From Chitinophaga pendula (lineage in GTDB: Bacteria; Bacteroidota; Bacteroidia; Chitinophagales; Chitinophagaceae), in assembly GCF_020386615.1 (NCBI RefSeq), contig NZ_CP077769.1:6745501-6809500 (forward strand): a stretch of DNA of 64,000 bases, read 5' to 3'. Both the position numbers and the translations under genes were made by a program. Under the pieces are notes generated by a model. That model had not been told where the DNA came from, did not search any database, and saw only the letters and a list, made by a program, of their open reading frames with translations. Positions 1 through 8,295 of this stretch are shown here, in pieces. Numbering within the stretch: position 1 is the first letter of the stretch; each line of letters starts with the position of its first letter.

Positions 1-127
1 GTTCCGGGTGTATGAATGACCAAATATAATAATTAACGCTAAGTGTGCCCCATGCAGCAGAATATTTGCAGTACGCGCGTTTTTATTCTTTATTTTTAAG
101 GAATAGCTGCCAAAATAATCCCGCGTT

Positions 128-1387
128 ATGCGTACATGCCTCCTTGTTGTGTACTGGTGCTGCTGCATGCAAATAGGTATTGCCCAGTCTCACACCGATC
201 ATTTCCTGGATAGTCTGATCCGCACCCACGCCGATCAGCAACTGCAACATATCCTCCAATACCCGGACTCCTTTCGCTACCAGCTGATCTATACCCGCAT
301 TGACCGTGATAAACACAACCGCCCGCACTTCCGGCACTACTACCTTAACGTCAACTCCGCCACGTATTTTAACCCTGCCTCCACCGTCAAAATGCCGGTC
401 GCTTTCCTCGCCCTGGAAAAACTCAACGACCTCCATATACCGGGTCTCGATAAACAAACCGTCATGCTCACCGACAGCGCCTACAGCGGGCAAGTCACCG
501 TACATCAGGATACCACCGCTCAAAATAGAAAACCCTCCATCGCACAATATATCCGCCAGGTCTTCCTCGTCAGCGAAAACGACGCATACAACCGGCTCTA
601 TGAGTTCATCGGCCAGCAAACTCTACACGAAAAGTTATGGCAGAAAGGATACCCCGATGTCCGCATCGTACGCCGCTTTATGCCGCTATCCGAAGAAGAG
701 AACAGACATACCAATCCCATACGTTTTGTAACAGCAGATGGACAGCTGATCTATCGGCAACCTGCTGCAGCCAGTACGCTGCAATACGACTTCAGCCATT
801 CCGTATGGATAGGGCATGCCTACCTCGATAAACACGATCAGCTCATCGCTTCTCCCATGGATTTCACCCGGCATAATAATGTCTCCCTGATCGACCTCCA
901 ACGGATGCTGCAATCCGTACTTTTCCCAGCTTCCGTACCTCCTGCGCAACGGTTCCACCTCACACCGGCAGACTACCGTTTTCTGTATCAGTACATGTCA
1001 GAATATCCGTCCGAAAGCATTCATCCCCGTTATGATACAACCGAATATTTTGATAGCTACACCAAGTTTTTTCTCTTCAAAGCAGGAAAAAGTAAAGTTC
1101 CGCCAAACATCCGCGTGTTCAACAAAACAGGCTGGTCGTATGGCTTCCTGACAGATGTAGCATATATCGTAGATTTTGAACACCAGGTAGAATTTATGCT
1201 CACCGGTACCATATATGTCAACAGTGATGGCGTATTAAACGATAACAAGTACGAATACGAGGAACAGGGATATCCGTTCTTCAAAAAGGTAGGAGACATC
1301 ATTTATGCCTACGAACGGCAACGCTCCCGCCTGTTTAAACCCAACCTGGATACTTTCAGATTACAGTATGATCAACCAGCGGAATAA
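128..1387 (+). CDS. Secreted serine hydrolase, class A beta-lactamase-like fold
   Basis: Predicted periplasmic serine hydrolase of the penicillin-recognising fold. The hydrophobic N-terminus (about residues 1-20, ending IAQS) looks like a Sec signal peptide, which supports the ATG at 128. The three family motifs occur in order: S85-T-V-K88 (nucleophile and general base), S149-E-N151 in the SDN position, and K333-T-G335. At 419 residues it is well above the roughly 290 of true class A beta-lactamases, with about 180 residues between SEN and KTG, so antibiotic hydrolysis is not implied. A peptidase, esterase or peptidoglycan role is equally possible. The GH9-deacetylase gene follows after 25 bp on the same strand and also begins MRTC, so the two are probably cotranscribed. 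Fold assignment is fairly sure; substrate is unknown. Confidence 0.8.
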   Translation: MRTCLLVVYWCCCMQIGIAQSHTDHFLDSLIRTHADQQLQHILQYPDSFRYQLIYTRIDRDKHNRPHFRHYYLNVNSATYFNPASTVKMPVAFLALEKLNDLHIPGLDKQTVMLTDSAYSGQVTVHQDTTAQNRKPSIAQYIRQVFLVSENDAYNRLYEFIGQQTLHEKLWQKGYPDVRIVRRFMPLSEEENRHTNPIRFVTADGQLIYRQPAAASTLQYDFSHSVWIGHAYLDKHDQLIASPMDFTRHNNVSLIDLQRMLQSVLFPASVPPAQRFHLTPADYRFLYQYMSEYPSESIHPRYDTTEYFDSYTKFFLFKAGKSKVPPNIRVFNKTGWSYGFLTDVAYIVDFEHQVEFMLTGTIYVNSDGVLNDNKYEYEEQGYPFFKKVGDIIYAYERQRSRLFKPNLDTFRLQYDQPAE

Positions 1388-1412
1388 CCGCGTCAACCAT
1401 AGACCATAGCTT

Positions 1413-3914
1413 ATGCGAACATGCTATTGCCTGCTCCTGCTAGCAGTGTTGTATACATTTCCGTTGCAGGCACAGTCGCCACCCATCGATGCCTGGATCA
1501 GGATCAACCAGCTCGGCTACACACCACAGGGGATAAAGGTGGCCGTCTTGGGCACAAAAAGCGCTTTACAGGTCCGGCGGTTCTCCCTGCATGACGCCGC
1601 CACCGGCCGGAAAGTCTGGCAAGGCTCACCTACCAGCGATTTCGGCGCTTACGGCCCGTTTACGCATACCTGGCGTTTGCCTTTCACCAGCTACATACAG
1701 CCGGGCCGTTATTACCTGGAAGCAGCTGGTGTCCGTTCACCGGCTTTTCGTATAGATGCCGGTGTATACAAAGGAACGGCCGATTACTGCCTGCAATATA
1801 TGCGGCAGCAACGCTGCGGATACAACCCCTTTCTGCGCGATTCCTGTCATATGCAGGATGGGTGCTCCATCTACGGCCCCTTGCCGGATGGCACCCGGAT
1901 AGACGCCACCGGTGGCTGGCACGATGCGACGGACTATCTTCAGTATGTTACCACCTCCGCCAATACAACTTTCCTCCTGCTGTCTGCCTACCGCGACTTC
2001 CGCTCTGTATTTACAGACCGTTTTGCAGCCAATGGACTGCCTGGTGCTAATGGTACCGCTGATATGCTGGACGAAGCCCGCTGGGGGCTGGAATGGTTGC
2101 TGAAAATGAATCCGGCAGACACTCTGATGTACAACCAGATCGCCGATGACCGTGATCATAGCGGCCTGCGCCTGCCCAATGAAGATACTGTCAGTTATGG
2201 CTACGGGCACGCCCGCCCGGTGTATTTTGCCTTGCCTGCACCGCAAGGACTAAAGCAACATAAGAACAGGTCTACCGGCCTCGCATCTACGGCAGGCAAA
2301 TTCGCCAGCGCTTTTGCCCTGGGTAGCCTCCTGTATCAAACACAAGACACGGGCTTGTCAGCACGACTGGCCGCTAAAGCCAAAGCCGCCTATCGGCGAG
2401 GGCTTGCTTACCCGGGTGTATGCCAGACCGCCCCCTGCCGCGCCCCTTATTTCTATGAAGAAGATAACTGGAAAGACGATATGGAATTGGCTGCCGCCGC
2501 ATTGCATGCTGTCAGCAGTAACAACGTATATGCCACTGCTGCCATACAATTTGCACGGGAAGAACCGCTTACCCCCTGGATGGGCGCCGATACCGCGCGT
2601 CACTATCAGTGGTATCCTTTTCACAATATCGGGCACTATGAGCTGGCCTTGCAGCAATTGCATAAGCAGGAACTAATGGGGTACTATCGCCAGGCTATAA
2701 AGAAAGTATGGGATAAAGCCCGACATAATGCATTCTACCGCGGTATCCCCTTTATCTGGTGCTCTAATAACCTCACCACCGCTTTTGCTATCCAGTGCAA
2801 CCGCTATCGTTCTCTCACCGGTGATACTGGCTTTAACGAGCTGGAACAGGCTTGTATCGACTGGCTGCTCGGCTGCAATCCCTGGGGTACCACCATGGTG
2901 GTAGACCTCCCACACAATGGAGATACGCCGGCCGATCCGCATAGTGCCCTAAGCGCCTTACGCCAATACAGCATCGCCGGTGGCCTGGTCGATGGGCCGG
3001 TGTATGGTAGCATCTATCGTAACCTGTTAGGGATCAAATTGCTGCAGCCAGATGAATATGCCGGCTTTCAGTCCCCCCTGGCGGTATATCACGATGACTT
3101 TGGAGACTATTCCACCAACGAACCTACGCTGGATGGCACCGCCAGCCTGATATACCTGCTGGCCGCACTGGAGAGCGAACAAACCGTTGAGACAGACCGG
3201 ACAACAGTGGACCATGGTGCCATCGTTCGCGGGGATACCTGCCGGAAAAAGCTCGCCCTGGTCTTCACGGCAGATGAACAAACAGATGGCGCTGGCTACA
3301 TCCGTAACACCTTGCGCCGCCTGAAAGTGAAAGCCTCCTTCTTTTTTACCGGCAGAACATACCGGCAATCAGCCTTCGCCTCCCATGTACGCCACCTGCT
3401 CAGCGATGGACACTACCTCGGGCCGCACTCCGATCAGCACCTGCTGTATTGCGACTGGCAACAACGGGATAGCCTGCTCATCACCCGACAACAATTCGAT
3501 ACCGACCTCCGGGCTTGCCAGGATGTCATGCACAGGTTGGGTATCCCTCCGCCAGGATATTTTCTACCTCCTTACGAATGGCATAACGACACAATCGCCG
3601 CCTGGACCCGCGCCAGTGGCTTACAGTTGGTAAATCAAACCGCCCGTATAGGCAGTGCAGCCGACTATACCTGGCCCGAAATGGGAGCTCGGTACAAAAG
3701 TTGTGATACAATAATGGAGCGCATTCAACGATACGAAAGGTCATCTGCCGCCGGCCTGAATGGCGCCATCCTGTTACTGCATCTTGGAACAGATCCGCGT
3801 CGCTCAGACAAGTGTTATCACAAACTGGAATACCTGATTGGATACCTCCGGCAGGCAGGCTATGAACTAGTTACAATACCACAATTACTGAACGGCAGGG
3901 AAAGCACGGATTAA
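1413..3914 (+). CDS. GH9 glycoside hydrolase fused to a polysaccharide deacetylase-like domain
   Basis: Large secreted carbohydrate-active enzyme (833 aa) with a signal peptide (residues 1-20, ending LQAQS). Residues about 25-120 form an Ig-like domain (INQLGYTPQG is typical of the CelD N-terminal domain). Residues about 125-590 are the GH9 (alpha/alpha)6 domain: the GGWHDATDY motif has the expected catalytic aspartates D171 and D174, and S-T-N-E570 holds the likely proton donor. Residues about 610-830 are a NodB/CE4-like deacetylase domain with metal-ligand motif H672-S-D-Q-H676 and a LPPYEW motif. The usual TFDDG motif 1 is replaced by a divergent F-T-A-D621-E622. Having both domains suggests an N-acetylated or otherwise substituted glucan substrate (inference). 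It lies directly behind the serine hydrolase gene, with no obvious terminator between them. Confidence 0.88.
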   Translation: MRTCYCLLLLAVLYTFPLQAQSPPIDAWIRINQLGYTPQGIKVAVLGTKSALQVRRFSLHDAATGRKVWQGSPTSDFGAYGPFTHTWRLPFTSYIQPGRYYLEAAGVRSPAFRIDAGVYKGTADYCLQYMRQQRCGYNPFLRDSCHMQDGCSIYGPLPDGTRIDATGGWHDATDYLQYVTTSANTTFLLLSAYRDFRSVFTDRFAANGLPGANGTADMLDEARWGLEWLLKMNPADTLMYNQIADDRDHSGLRLPNEDTVSYGYGHARPVYFALPAPQGLKQHKNRSTGLASTAGKFASAFALGSLLYQTQDTGLSARLAAKAKAAYRRGLAYPGVCQTAPCRAPYFYEEDNWKDDMELAAAALHAVSSNNVYATAAIQFAREEPLTPWMGADTARHYQWYPFHNIGHYELALQQLHKQELMGYYRQAIKKVWDKARHNAFYRGIPFIWCSNNLTTAFAIQCNRYRSLTGDTGFNELEQACIDWLLGCNPWGTTMVVDLPHNGDTPADPHSALSALRQYSIAGGLVDGPVYGSIYRNLLGIKLLQPDEYAGFQSPLAVYHDDFGDYSTNEPTLDGTASLIYLLAALESEQTVETDRTTVDHGAIVRGDTCRKKLALVFTADEQTDGAGYIRNTLRRLKVKASFFFTGRTYRQSAFASHVRHLLSDGHYLGPHSDQHLLYCDWQQRDSLLITRQQFDTDLRACQDVMHRLGIPPPGYFLPPYEWHNDTIAAWTRASGLQLVNQTARIGSAADYTWPEMGARYKSCDTIMERIQRYERSSAAGLNGAILLLHLGTDPRRSDKCYHKLEYLIGYLRQAGYELVTIPQLLNGRESTD

Positions 3915-3951
3915 GTAACCGATTATTCAGCATACAGGACAGTTGGATGTG

Positions 3952-3978
3952 TTGCAATTATTTTTTACTGTAATTTTG
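3952..3978 (+). promoter_or_regulatory. Candidate promoter of the hydroxylase gene
   Basis: TAATTTTG at 3971-3978 matches the Bacteroidota -7 element TAnnTTTG. A TTG at 3952-3954 lies 16 bp upstream, which is short for the -33 element. The start codon is 17 bp downstream of the box. Confidence 0.4.
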
Positions 3979-3995
3979 CGGAAAACCGGGAAGTC

Positions 3996-4667
3996 ATGAA
4001 GTTCGATAAGATTAAGAATAAAGGACAGGCGAGGTTGTTTGAAAGTCAGTACCTGGAAATGCTCACGAAGACCCACCCGCTTGTAATATGGGGCATGTAT
4101 ATACCAATTATCGGTTATATGCTCTACTACAGCCACGATACATTAGGCTTTGATATCAGCACCGTAGCAATGGTATTCTTTGGCGCCATGTTGTTCTGGT
4201 CTTTCTTTGAATACATTATGCACCGTTTCATGTTTCACTTCGCCAGTGATAGCCCCAGGGTGCAACGTTTCATTTATGTCATGCATGGTAACCACCACGA
4301 ATATCCAAGGGATAAACAACGGCTCTTCATGCCGCCAGTTCCCAGCCTGATACTCGCCTCCGTTATCTTCGCAGCGCAATACCTGTTCCTGCGTAAAGTG
4401 ACCTTTATGTTTTTCCCCGGCTTCATCCTGGGATATCTCATATATGGTAGCATGCACTATGCCATCCACGCCTGGAACCCTCCCTTCAAATTTATGAAAG
4501 CCCTCTGGCGCAATCACCATCTCCATCACTATAAAAGTGAGGACAAAGGCTTTGGAGTAAGTTCCGCCGTCTGGGATAGAGTGTTTGGCACCTTCTTCGA
4601 TCTGGAAAAGGAAAAAGAAGATAAAGAGAAGGTCAAAGAACTGATGTTCGAAAAAGCCGCCAGGTAA
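3996..4667 (+). CDS. Fatty acid hydroxylase / sterol desaturase family membrane protein
   Basis: Integral membrane di-iron oxygenase of the fatty acid hydroxylase superfamily, closest in layout to fatty-acid or sphingolipid 2-hydroxylases. The histidine clusters that bind iron are all present: H76-x4-H81, H97-x2-H100-H101, H154-x3-H158 and H174-H-x-H-H178. Hydrophobic segments near residues 28-46, 54-72, 115-130 and 136-152 place it in the membrane, and the C-terminus is a charged K/E-rich tail. It stands alone on the plus strand, with its own promoter-like box upstream and a strong bidirectional terminator downstream. Bacteroidota make hydroxylated sphingolipids and fatty acids, so a role in tailoring envelope lipids is a reasonable inference. 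The exact substrate cannot be read from sequence. Confidence 0.85.
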   Translation: MKFDKIKNKGQARLFESQYLEMLTKTHPLVIWGMYIPIIGYMLYYSHDTLGFDISTVAMVFFGAMLFWSFFEYIMHRFMFHFASDSPRVQRFIYVMHGNHHEYPRDKQRLFMPPVPSLILASVIFAAQYLFLRKVTFMFFPGFILGYLIYGSMHYAIHAWNPPFKFMKALWRNHHLHHYKSEDKGFGVSSAVWDRVFGTFFDLEKEKEDKEKVKELMFEKAAR

Positions 4668-4685
4668 ACTGGCCCCCCCAATAAA

Positions 4686-4723
4686 CATTAAAAAGGAGAA
4701 GCACACGCTTCTCCTTTTTAATG
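4686..4723. terminator. Bidirectional intrinsic terminator
   Basis: Perfect 17-bp inverted repeat (4686-4702 / 4707-4723) with a 4-nt ACAC loop. It has A-runs on the left arm and T-runs on the right, so it can end transcription from both the hydroxylase gene (+) and the convergent 110-aa gene (-). Confidence 0.88.
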
Positions 4724-5056
4724 TTACCATTTCTCTTCTCCATCATCAGGAGGTGGCGCCTGGTAGGCACGCCGGGACGTTATCTTCTGCACCTGCCGGT
4801 GGATGATCAACGCCGCGATCTGCCGGTATCCTGCCGGATCATCCGCCAGTGCCTGCTGCACCTGCCGCTCTGATACATCAATGCGGTATAGCAGATAGAT
4901 GAACTGCTGAATATCTTTGTTGATCAGTTGCTCTACCTGATGGGCAAGTAAAGCCTCCAGCTCTTTATAACTCAGCCGCGGTGGAATGCGGAGGGATAAA
5001 GTCTCACCGATTACAACCGCTGCTTCTTCCAGGTAGATAGCTGGTGTATCCGTCAT
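4724..5056 (-). CDS. Hypothetical protein (110 aa)
   Basis: Small, mostly helical cytoplasmic protein with no signal peptide or membrane segment; I do not recognise its family. The sequence is rich in L, Q, A and I with repeated amphipathic stretches (residues about 28-60 and 65-92), and it ends in an acidic, proline-containing tail (PPPDDGEEKW). Its start codon lies 1 bp beyond the stop of the upstream secreted-protein gene, so translation is probably coupled. It is the last gene of a three-gene minus-strand operon (DUF2400-type protein, secreted protein, this gene), ended by the hairpin at 4686-4723. The tight coupling and clean ORF make it a real gene; no function can be offered. Confidence 0.75.
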   Translation of the reverse strand: MTDTPAIYLEEAAVVIGETLSLRIPPRLSYKELEALLAHQVEQLINKDIQQFIYLLYRIDVSERQVQQALADDPAGYRQIAALIIHRQVQKITSRRAYQAPPPDDGEEKW

Positions 5057-5057
5057 A

Positions 5058-6002
5058 TTATTTCATTTGTTTGATCTTGTAAGAAGCGTTGGAAATGATC
5101 TTTACAGGCACCTTGATGTCTTTTTTGATCTTTTTAGCTTTGTTAGCTTTATAGGTGTAATTGCCACTCATCTCCGTATTCTGTACACAGATGCCGGGTA
5201 GCCCGCTGCTCCTCGTGATCAGGTAGTTACTCTGCAGGTCCCCGGAGATCTCCGCAGTGGCAACGATGCCGTCTTCCATCGTGAATTGCTCTACCTTGTC
5301 CGTCATGATCTTACCGGTACCTCCTACTTTCGCGGTCTGACTGTCCGACGTCTGCAGGTTCCAGTACAGGTCTATCCGGCCTACCAACCCCGTACGCAAT
5401 GGCACGCTCTCCTCCCACTGAGTACCCATTTTAATGCCGTGCATAGGGTAGATGACCAGCAGCTGCTCCAGCCAGGAACGGAACGCATTGGTACCGAATT
5501 GATCCGACATCAGCTTCTTATACGCATCCTGCTCCTCTTTCTTCAAGGTCGCAAAGGCAGTAGTAGCCGCCCGCTCCAGCAACTGGTCCAGGCCTTCTAT
5601 CTTATTGATAATACCCGTATGTTGTATCTCTACCGTAAACGGCTGATCCAGTATGCTCTTCAGGCCAGCCTGAAAAGGCTCCTTGTCATTGGCTATTTTA
5701 GCGTCGACGAAGATGTTCTGGTTCTTGGCGTTAAAGTTGAACTTAAGCTCCTTGTATCGGAAGCTAAGCAATGTAGTACCCGGCTTTTCATCGGCTACGG
5801 TGATCTCTATCGTGTTATTATAATCCCTGGTAGTGCGCTGTACGATCTCATTTACTGTCATATAGGTCTCACTGCGACTTTCCTGTTTCAGCTCAAACAC
5901 CTCTCCCTGCTTAAAATGATATTCCAGCTCTACAAACTGCTGGGCACTGGCAGGTAAGGCGATCATCGTGGCCACCGCTATCCATCCAAAGATTTTTTTC
6001 AT
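5058..6002 (-). CDS. Secreted protein, DUF6263-like
   Basis: Exported 314-aa protein with a clear Sec signal peptide (residues 1-21, cleavage after ASA-QQ). The mature part alternates beta-strands with short helices and resembles the Bacteroidota DUF6263 family by recall. Typical features are the YHFKQGEVFELKQES start and a central region asking for 'GTQWEESVPLRTG'-like turns. No catalytic motif is visible. It is the middle gene of a three-gene operon: 16 bp after the DUF2400-type gene and 1 bp before the 110-aa gene. A periplasmic or surface role is likely from the signal peptide; its biochemical function is unknown. The ATG at 6002 is chosen because it gives the signal peptide. Confidence 0.75.
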   Translation of the reverse strand: MKKIFGWIAVATMIALPASAQQFVELEYHFKQGEVFELKQESRSETYMTVNEIVQRTTRDYNNTIEITVADEKPGTTLLSFRYKELKFNFNAKNQNIFVDAKIANDKEPFQAGLKSILDQPFTVEIQHTGIINKIEGLDQLLERAATTAFATLKKEEQDAYKKLMSDQFGTNAFRSWLEQLLVIYPMHGIKMGTQWEESVPLRTGLVGRIDLYWNLQTSDSQTAKVGGTGKIMTDKVEQFTMEDGIVATAEISGDLQSNYLITRSSGLPGICVQNTEMSGNYTYKANKAKKIKKDIKVPVKIISNASYKIKQMK

Positions 6003-6018
6003 CAGCTTCTATTTATGA

Positions 6019-6792
6019 TCAAACATATTTTTCTATCACCCCTAACCCGAACAAGGCAAAGTCATACTTGGCCGGGTCTGCAGGATCCATGGTTCGCAAT
6101 TGCGCCGTAAGCGCCAACGCAGTCCGCCAATCTGCCTTCGCTTCGTTGATAAGCCCCAGCCGGGTAGCTACCCTCGATACATGCACATCTACCGGACATA
6201 TCAGCTGTGAAGGCAAAATGTGCTTCCATAGCCCAAAATCCACGCCATTTTCATCTTCCCTCACCATCCATCGTAAGTACATGTTCAGCCGCTTGCAAGC
6301 CGAATTTTTAGCAGGCGTCGAAATATGTTTACGCGTACGCTCCGGGTGCTCCATGGCAAAAAAGATCTTGTGAAACCCCAGCAATGCCTTCTCCACCGTC
6401 TGGTCAGCCTTGGTGATGTGCCCGCTGAACGCGAACTCCAATGATGTTACATTGGTATAATAATGCTGTAAGAACTCTACAAAATACAATAGGTCTATCC
6501 CATTAAAAGTACGGTGAGAAAAATGCATCAGCTTCATCCGCTCCCGCGGCTGATGATGACGGATATACTCATATGGGCTGTTATCCATCAATTGTAACAG
6601 CTCCGTACATTTTTTGATAATGGTCGTTCGATTACCCCAGGCAAGTATAGCAGCAAATAACCCGGCGATCTCGATATCCTGTAATAGAGAAAACCGGTGT
6701 GGTATACATATCGGATCGTTGTCGACAAAAGCAGGATCATCATAGTACGCAGCCTTGGCGTCCAGGAATGCTTTAAGCTGTTGGAATTTCAT
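6019..6792 (-). CDS. TIGR02757 / DUF2400 family protein
   Basis: Cytoplasmic 257-aa protein of the TIGR02757 (DUF2400) family, recognised by the internal block ACKRLNMYLRWMVRED (about residues 165-180) and by the PVDVHVSRVATRLGL segment (about 200-214). The function is not established. The second segment closely resembles the region around the catalytic Asp of HhH-GPD DNA glycosylases (VDxHVxRVxxRLG), so D202 may have a similar structural place; this is an inference from motif similarity only. An upstream in-frame ATG at 6834 would add 14 residues, but the ATG at 6792 gives the usual family N-terminus (MKFQQLKAFLD). First gene of the operon that continues into 5058-6002 and 4724-5056. Confidence 0.85.
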   Translation of the reverse strand: MKFQQLKAFLDAKAAYYDDPAFVDNDPICIPHRFSLLQDIEIAGLFAAILAWGNRTTIIKKCTELLQLMDNSPYEYIRHHQPRERMKLMHFSHRTFNGIDLLYFVEFLQHYYTNVTSLEFAFSGHITKADQTVEKALLGFHKIFFAMEHPERTRKHISTPAKNSACKRLNMYLRWMVREDENGVDFGLWKHILPSQLICPVDVHVSRVATRLGLINEAKADWRTALALTAQLRTMDPADPAKYDFALFGLGVIEKYV

Positions 6793-6914
6793 AGTTAGGC
6801 CATCAGGAATGTGGAATACGATCACAGGTTGCAAGCGTAGGTACTTGTGTCTTTTTGTTCACCTAACAATCTGTCACCGATATCCGGTATGGTTAAATAA
6901 TTATTACTGGTCCC

Positions 6915-6952
6915 CCGTCCCCTTGTATGATATAGTACATACAAGGGGACGG
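6915..6952 (-). terminator. Long perfect hairpin downstream of the PLP enzyme gene, probable terminator without U-tract
   Basis: Perfect 15-bp inverted repeat (6915-6929 / 6938-6952) with an 8-nt loop, about 60 bp past the stop of the PLP-enzyme gene on the minus strand. Neither side has a T-run, so it is either a U-less terminator or a 3'-end stabilising hairpin. Confidence 0.45.
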
Positions 6953-7011
6953 CAGACAAACTTAATGCTGCTAATCGACATGCGCAACAGGGCGCTCAAC
7001 ATTTAATATAT

Positions 7012-8151
7012 CTATCCGATTGCCTGCTGCAGATCCGCTATTAGATCTCCAGCGTCCTCTATCCCTACACTCAAACGTATCAACGAATCCGCCAATCCAT
7101 TGGCCAGTCGCTCCTCACGGGGAATGGAAGCATGCGTCATACTGGCCGGATGACCAATCAGCGACTCTACCCCTCCCAATGATTCTGCTAAAGAGAACAA
7201 ATGTGTCCCGCTTAATACTTTGTTAGCCGCCTCCAGGCTATCATCTTTCAGCGTAAACGACATCATACCGCCGAAGTCACGCATCTGGCTTTTTGCAATA
7301 TCATGATTCGCATGATCTTCAAAACCACACCAATACACGCTGTCCACCTTTGGATGGTCTCTCAGAAACCGCGCAATTACCGCGCCGTTTTCAGAATGCC
7401 GCTGCATACGCACGTGCAACGTCTTCAATCCGCGCAATACCAGGAAACAATCCTGCGGTCCAGGAACCGCACCACAGCTGTTCTGGATGAAATACAACTG
7501 CTGCGCCAGCGAGTCGTCTTTCACAATCACCGCCCCGTGTACGACATCACTATGTCCTCCCAGGTACTTGGTGGCAGAGTGTACCACAATGTCCGCACCC
7601 AAATCCAACGGATTCTGTAAGTACGGAGATGCAAACGTATTGTCCACACACAAAAGGATATTATGCTTTTTCGCAATCTGTGCACAGCCCGCAATGTCAA
7701 TAATGTTCATCAAGGGGTTGGTCGGTGTTTCCACCCAGATCAGCTTCGTTTGAGGCGTAATATGCTGCGTGATGCTCTGTACATCCCGCATCCCTATAAA
7801 TTTAAATTTGATACCATAACGCTCAAATACCTTGGTAAAGATGCGATAGGTACCACCGTAAAGATCATTGCTAGCAATCACCTCATCACCGGGCAACAAC
7901 AGCTTCATAACAGCATCTGTTGCTGCCAGTCCGCTGCCGAAACTAATACCTGCCGTACCATTCTCAATGGCTGCCAGCGCATTCTGTAAAGCATCGCGGG
8001 TAGGGTTTTGTGTACGGGCATATTCATATCCCTTATGTTGACCTGGTGCACGCTGCACATAGGTAGATGTCTGGAATATTGGCGTCATGATCGCGCCAGT
8101 CGAGGGGTCGGGTGCTACACCTGCGTGTATGAGTTTAGTACCTAGCTTCAT
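7012..8151 (-). CDS. Cystathionine gamma-synthase / gamma-lyase family PLP enzyme
   Basis: PLP-dependent trans-sulfuration enzyme (379 aa, normal length) of the Cys/Met metabolism family, acting in the cytoplasm. Signature blocks are YARTQNPTRDALQNALA (residues about 44-60), the cofactor-stacking NDLYGGTYR, the ETPTNP block, the VDNTFASPYLQ block carrying the PLP-binding Asp, and S-A-T-K195-Y-L-G-G-H-S-D with the Schiff-base lysine. Whether it forms cystathionine (synthase, methionine pathway) or cleaves it (lyase, cysteine pathway) cannot be decided from sequence alone; many Bacteroidota homologues are named MetB. It is monocistronic, with an excellent promoter at 8175-8205 giving a leader of about 19 nt, and a hairpin after the stop. 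Confidence 0.9.
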   Translation of the reverse strand: MKLGTKLIHAGVAPDPSTGAIMTPIFQTSTYVQRAPGQHKGYEYARTQNPTRDALQNALAAIENGTAGISFGSGLAATDAVMKLLLPGDEVIASNDLYGGTYRIFTKVFERYGIKFKFIGMRDVQSITQHITPQTKLIWVETPTNPLMNIIDIAGCAQIAKKHNILLCVDNTFASPYLQNPLDLGADIVVHSATKYLGGHSDVVHGAVIVKDDSLAQQLYFIQNSCGAVPGPQDCFLVLRGLKTLHVRMQRHSENGAVIARFLRDHPKVDSVYWCGFEDHANHDIAKSQMRDFGGMMSFTLKDDSLEAANKVLSGTHLFSLAESLGGVESLIGHPASMTHASIPREERLANGLADSLIRLSVGIEDAGDLIADLQQAIG

Positions 8152-8174
8152 TCCTGCTATGTTTTTGTTGTTTC

Positions 8175-8205
8175 CAAAGATACCGATATATGTACTATGG
8201 CCAAA
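8175..8205 (-). promoter_or_regulatory. Strong consensus promoter of the PLP enzyme gene
   Basis: Read on the minus strand: TTTG (8205-8202), a 19-bp spacer, then TATCTTTG (8182-8175), an exact match to the Bacteroidota -33/-7 consensus. The predicted start of transcription is about 20 nt before the ATG at 8151. Confidence 0.75.
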
Positions 8206-8242
8206 TTACCATTCATCCATCACTGTTACCACCCCTATACAT

Positions 8243-8272
8243 AAAAAAAGTCCCGCACTTCAGTGCGAGACT
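8243..8272 (-). terminator. Intrinsic terminator of the DUF2911 gene
   Basis: Minus-strand hairpin with 11-bp arms (8272-8262 / 8259-8249, one internal mismatch) followed by seven T residues. It lies 24 bp beyond the DUF2911 stop. Confidence 0.85.
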
Positions 8273-8295
8273 CTCTGAATATCTTATAGTTATAT

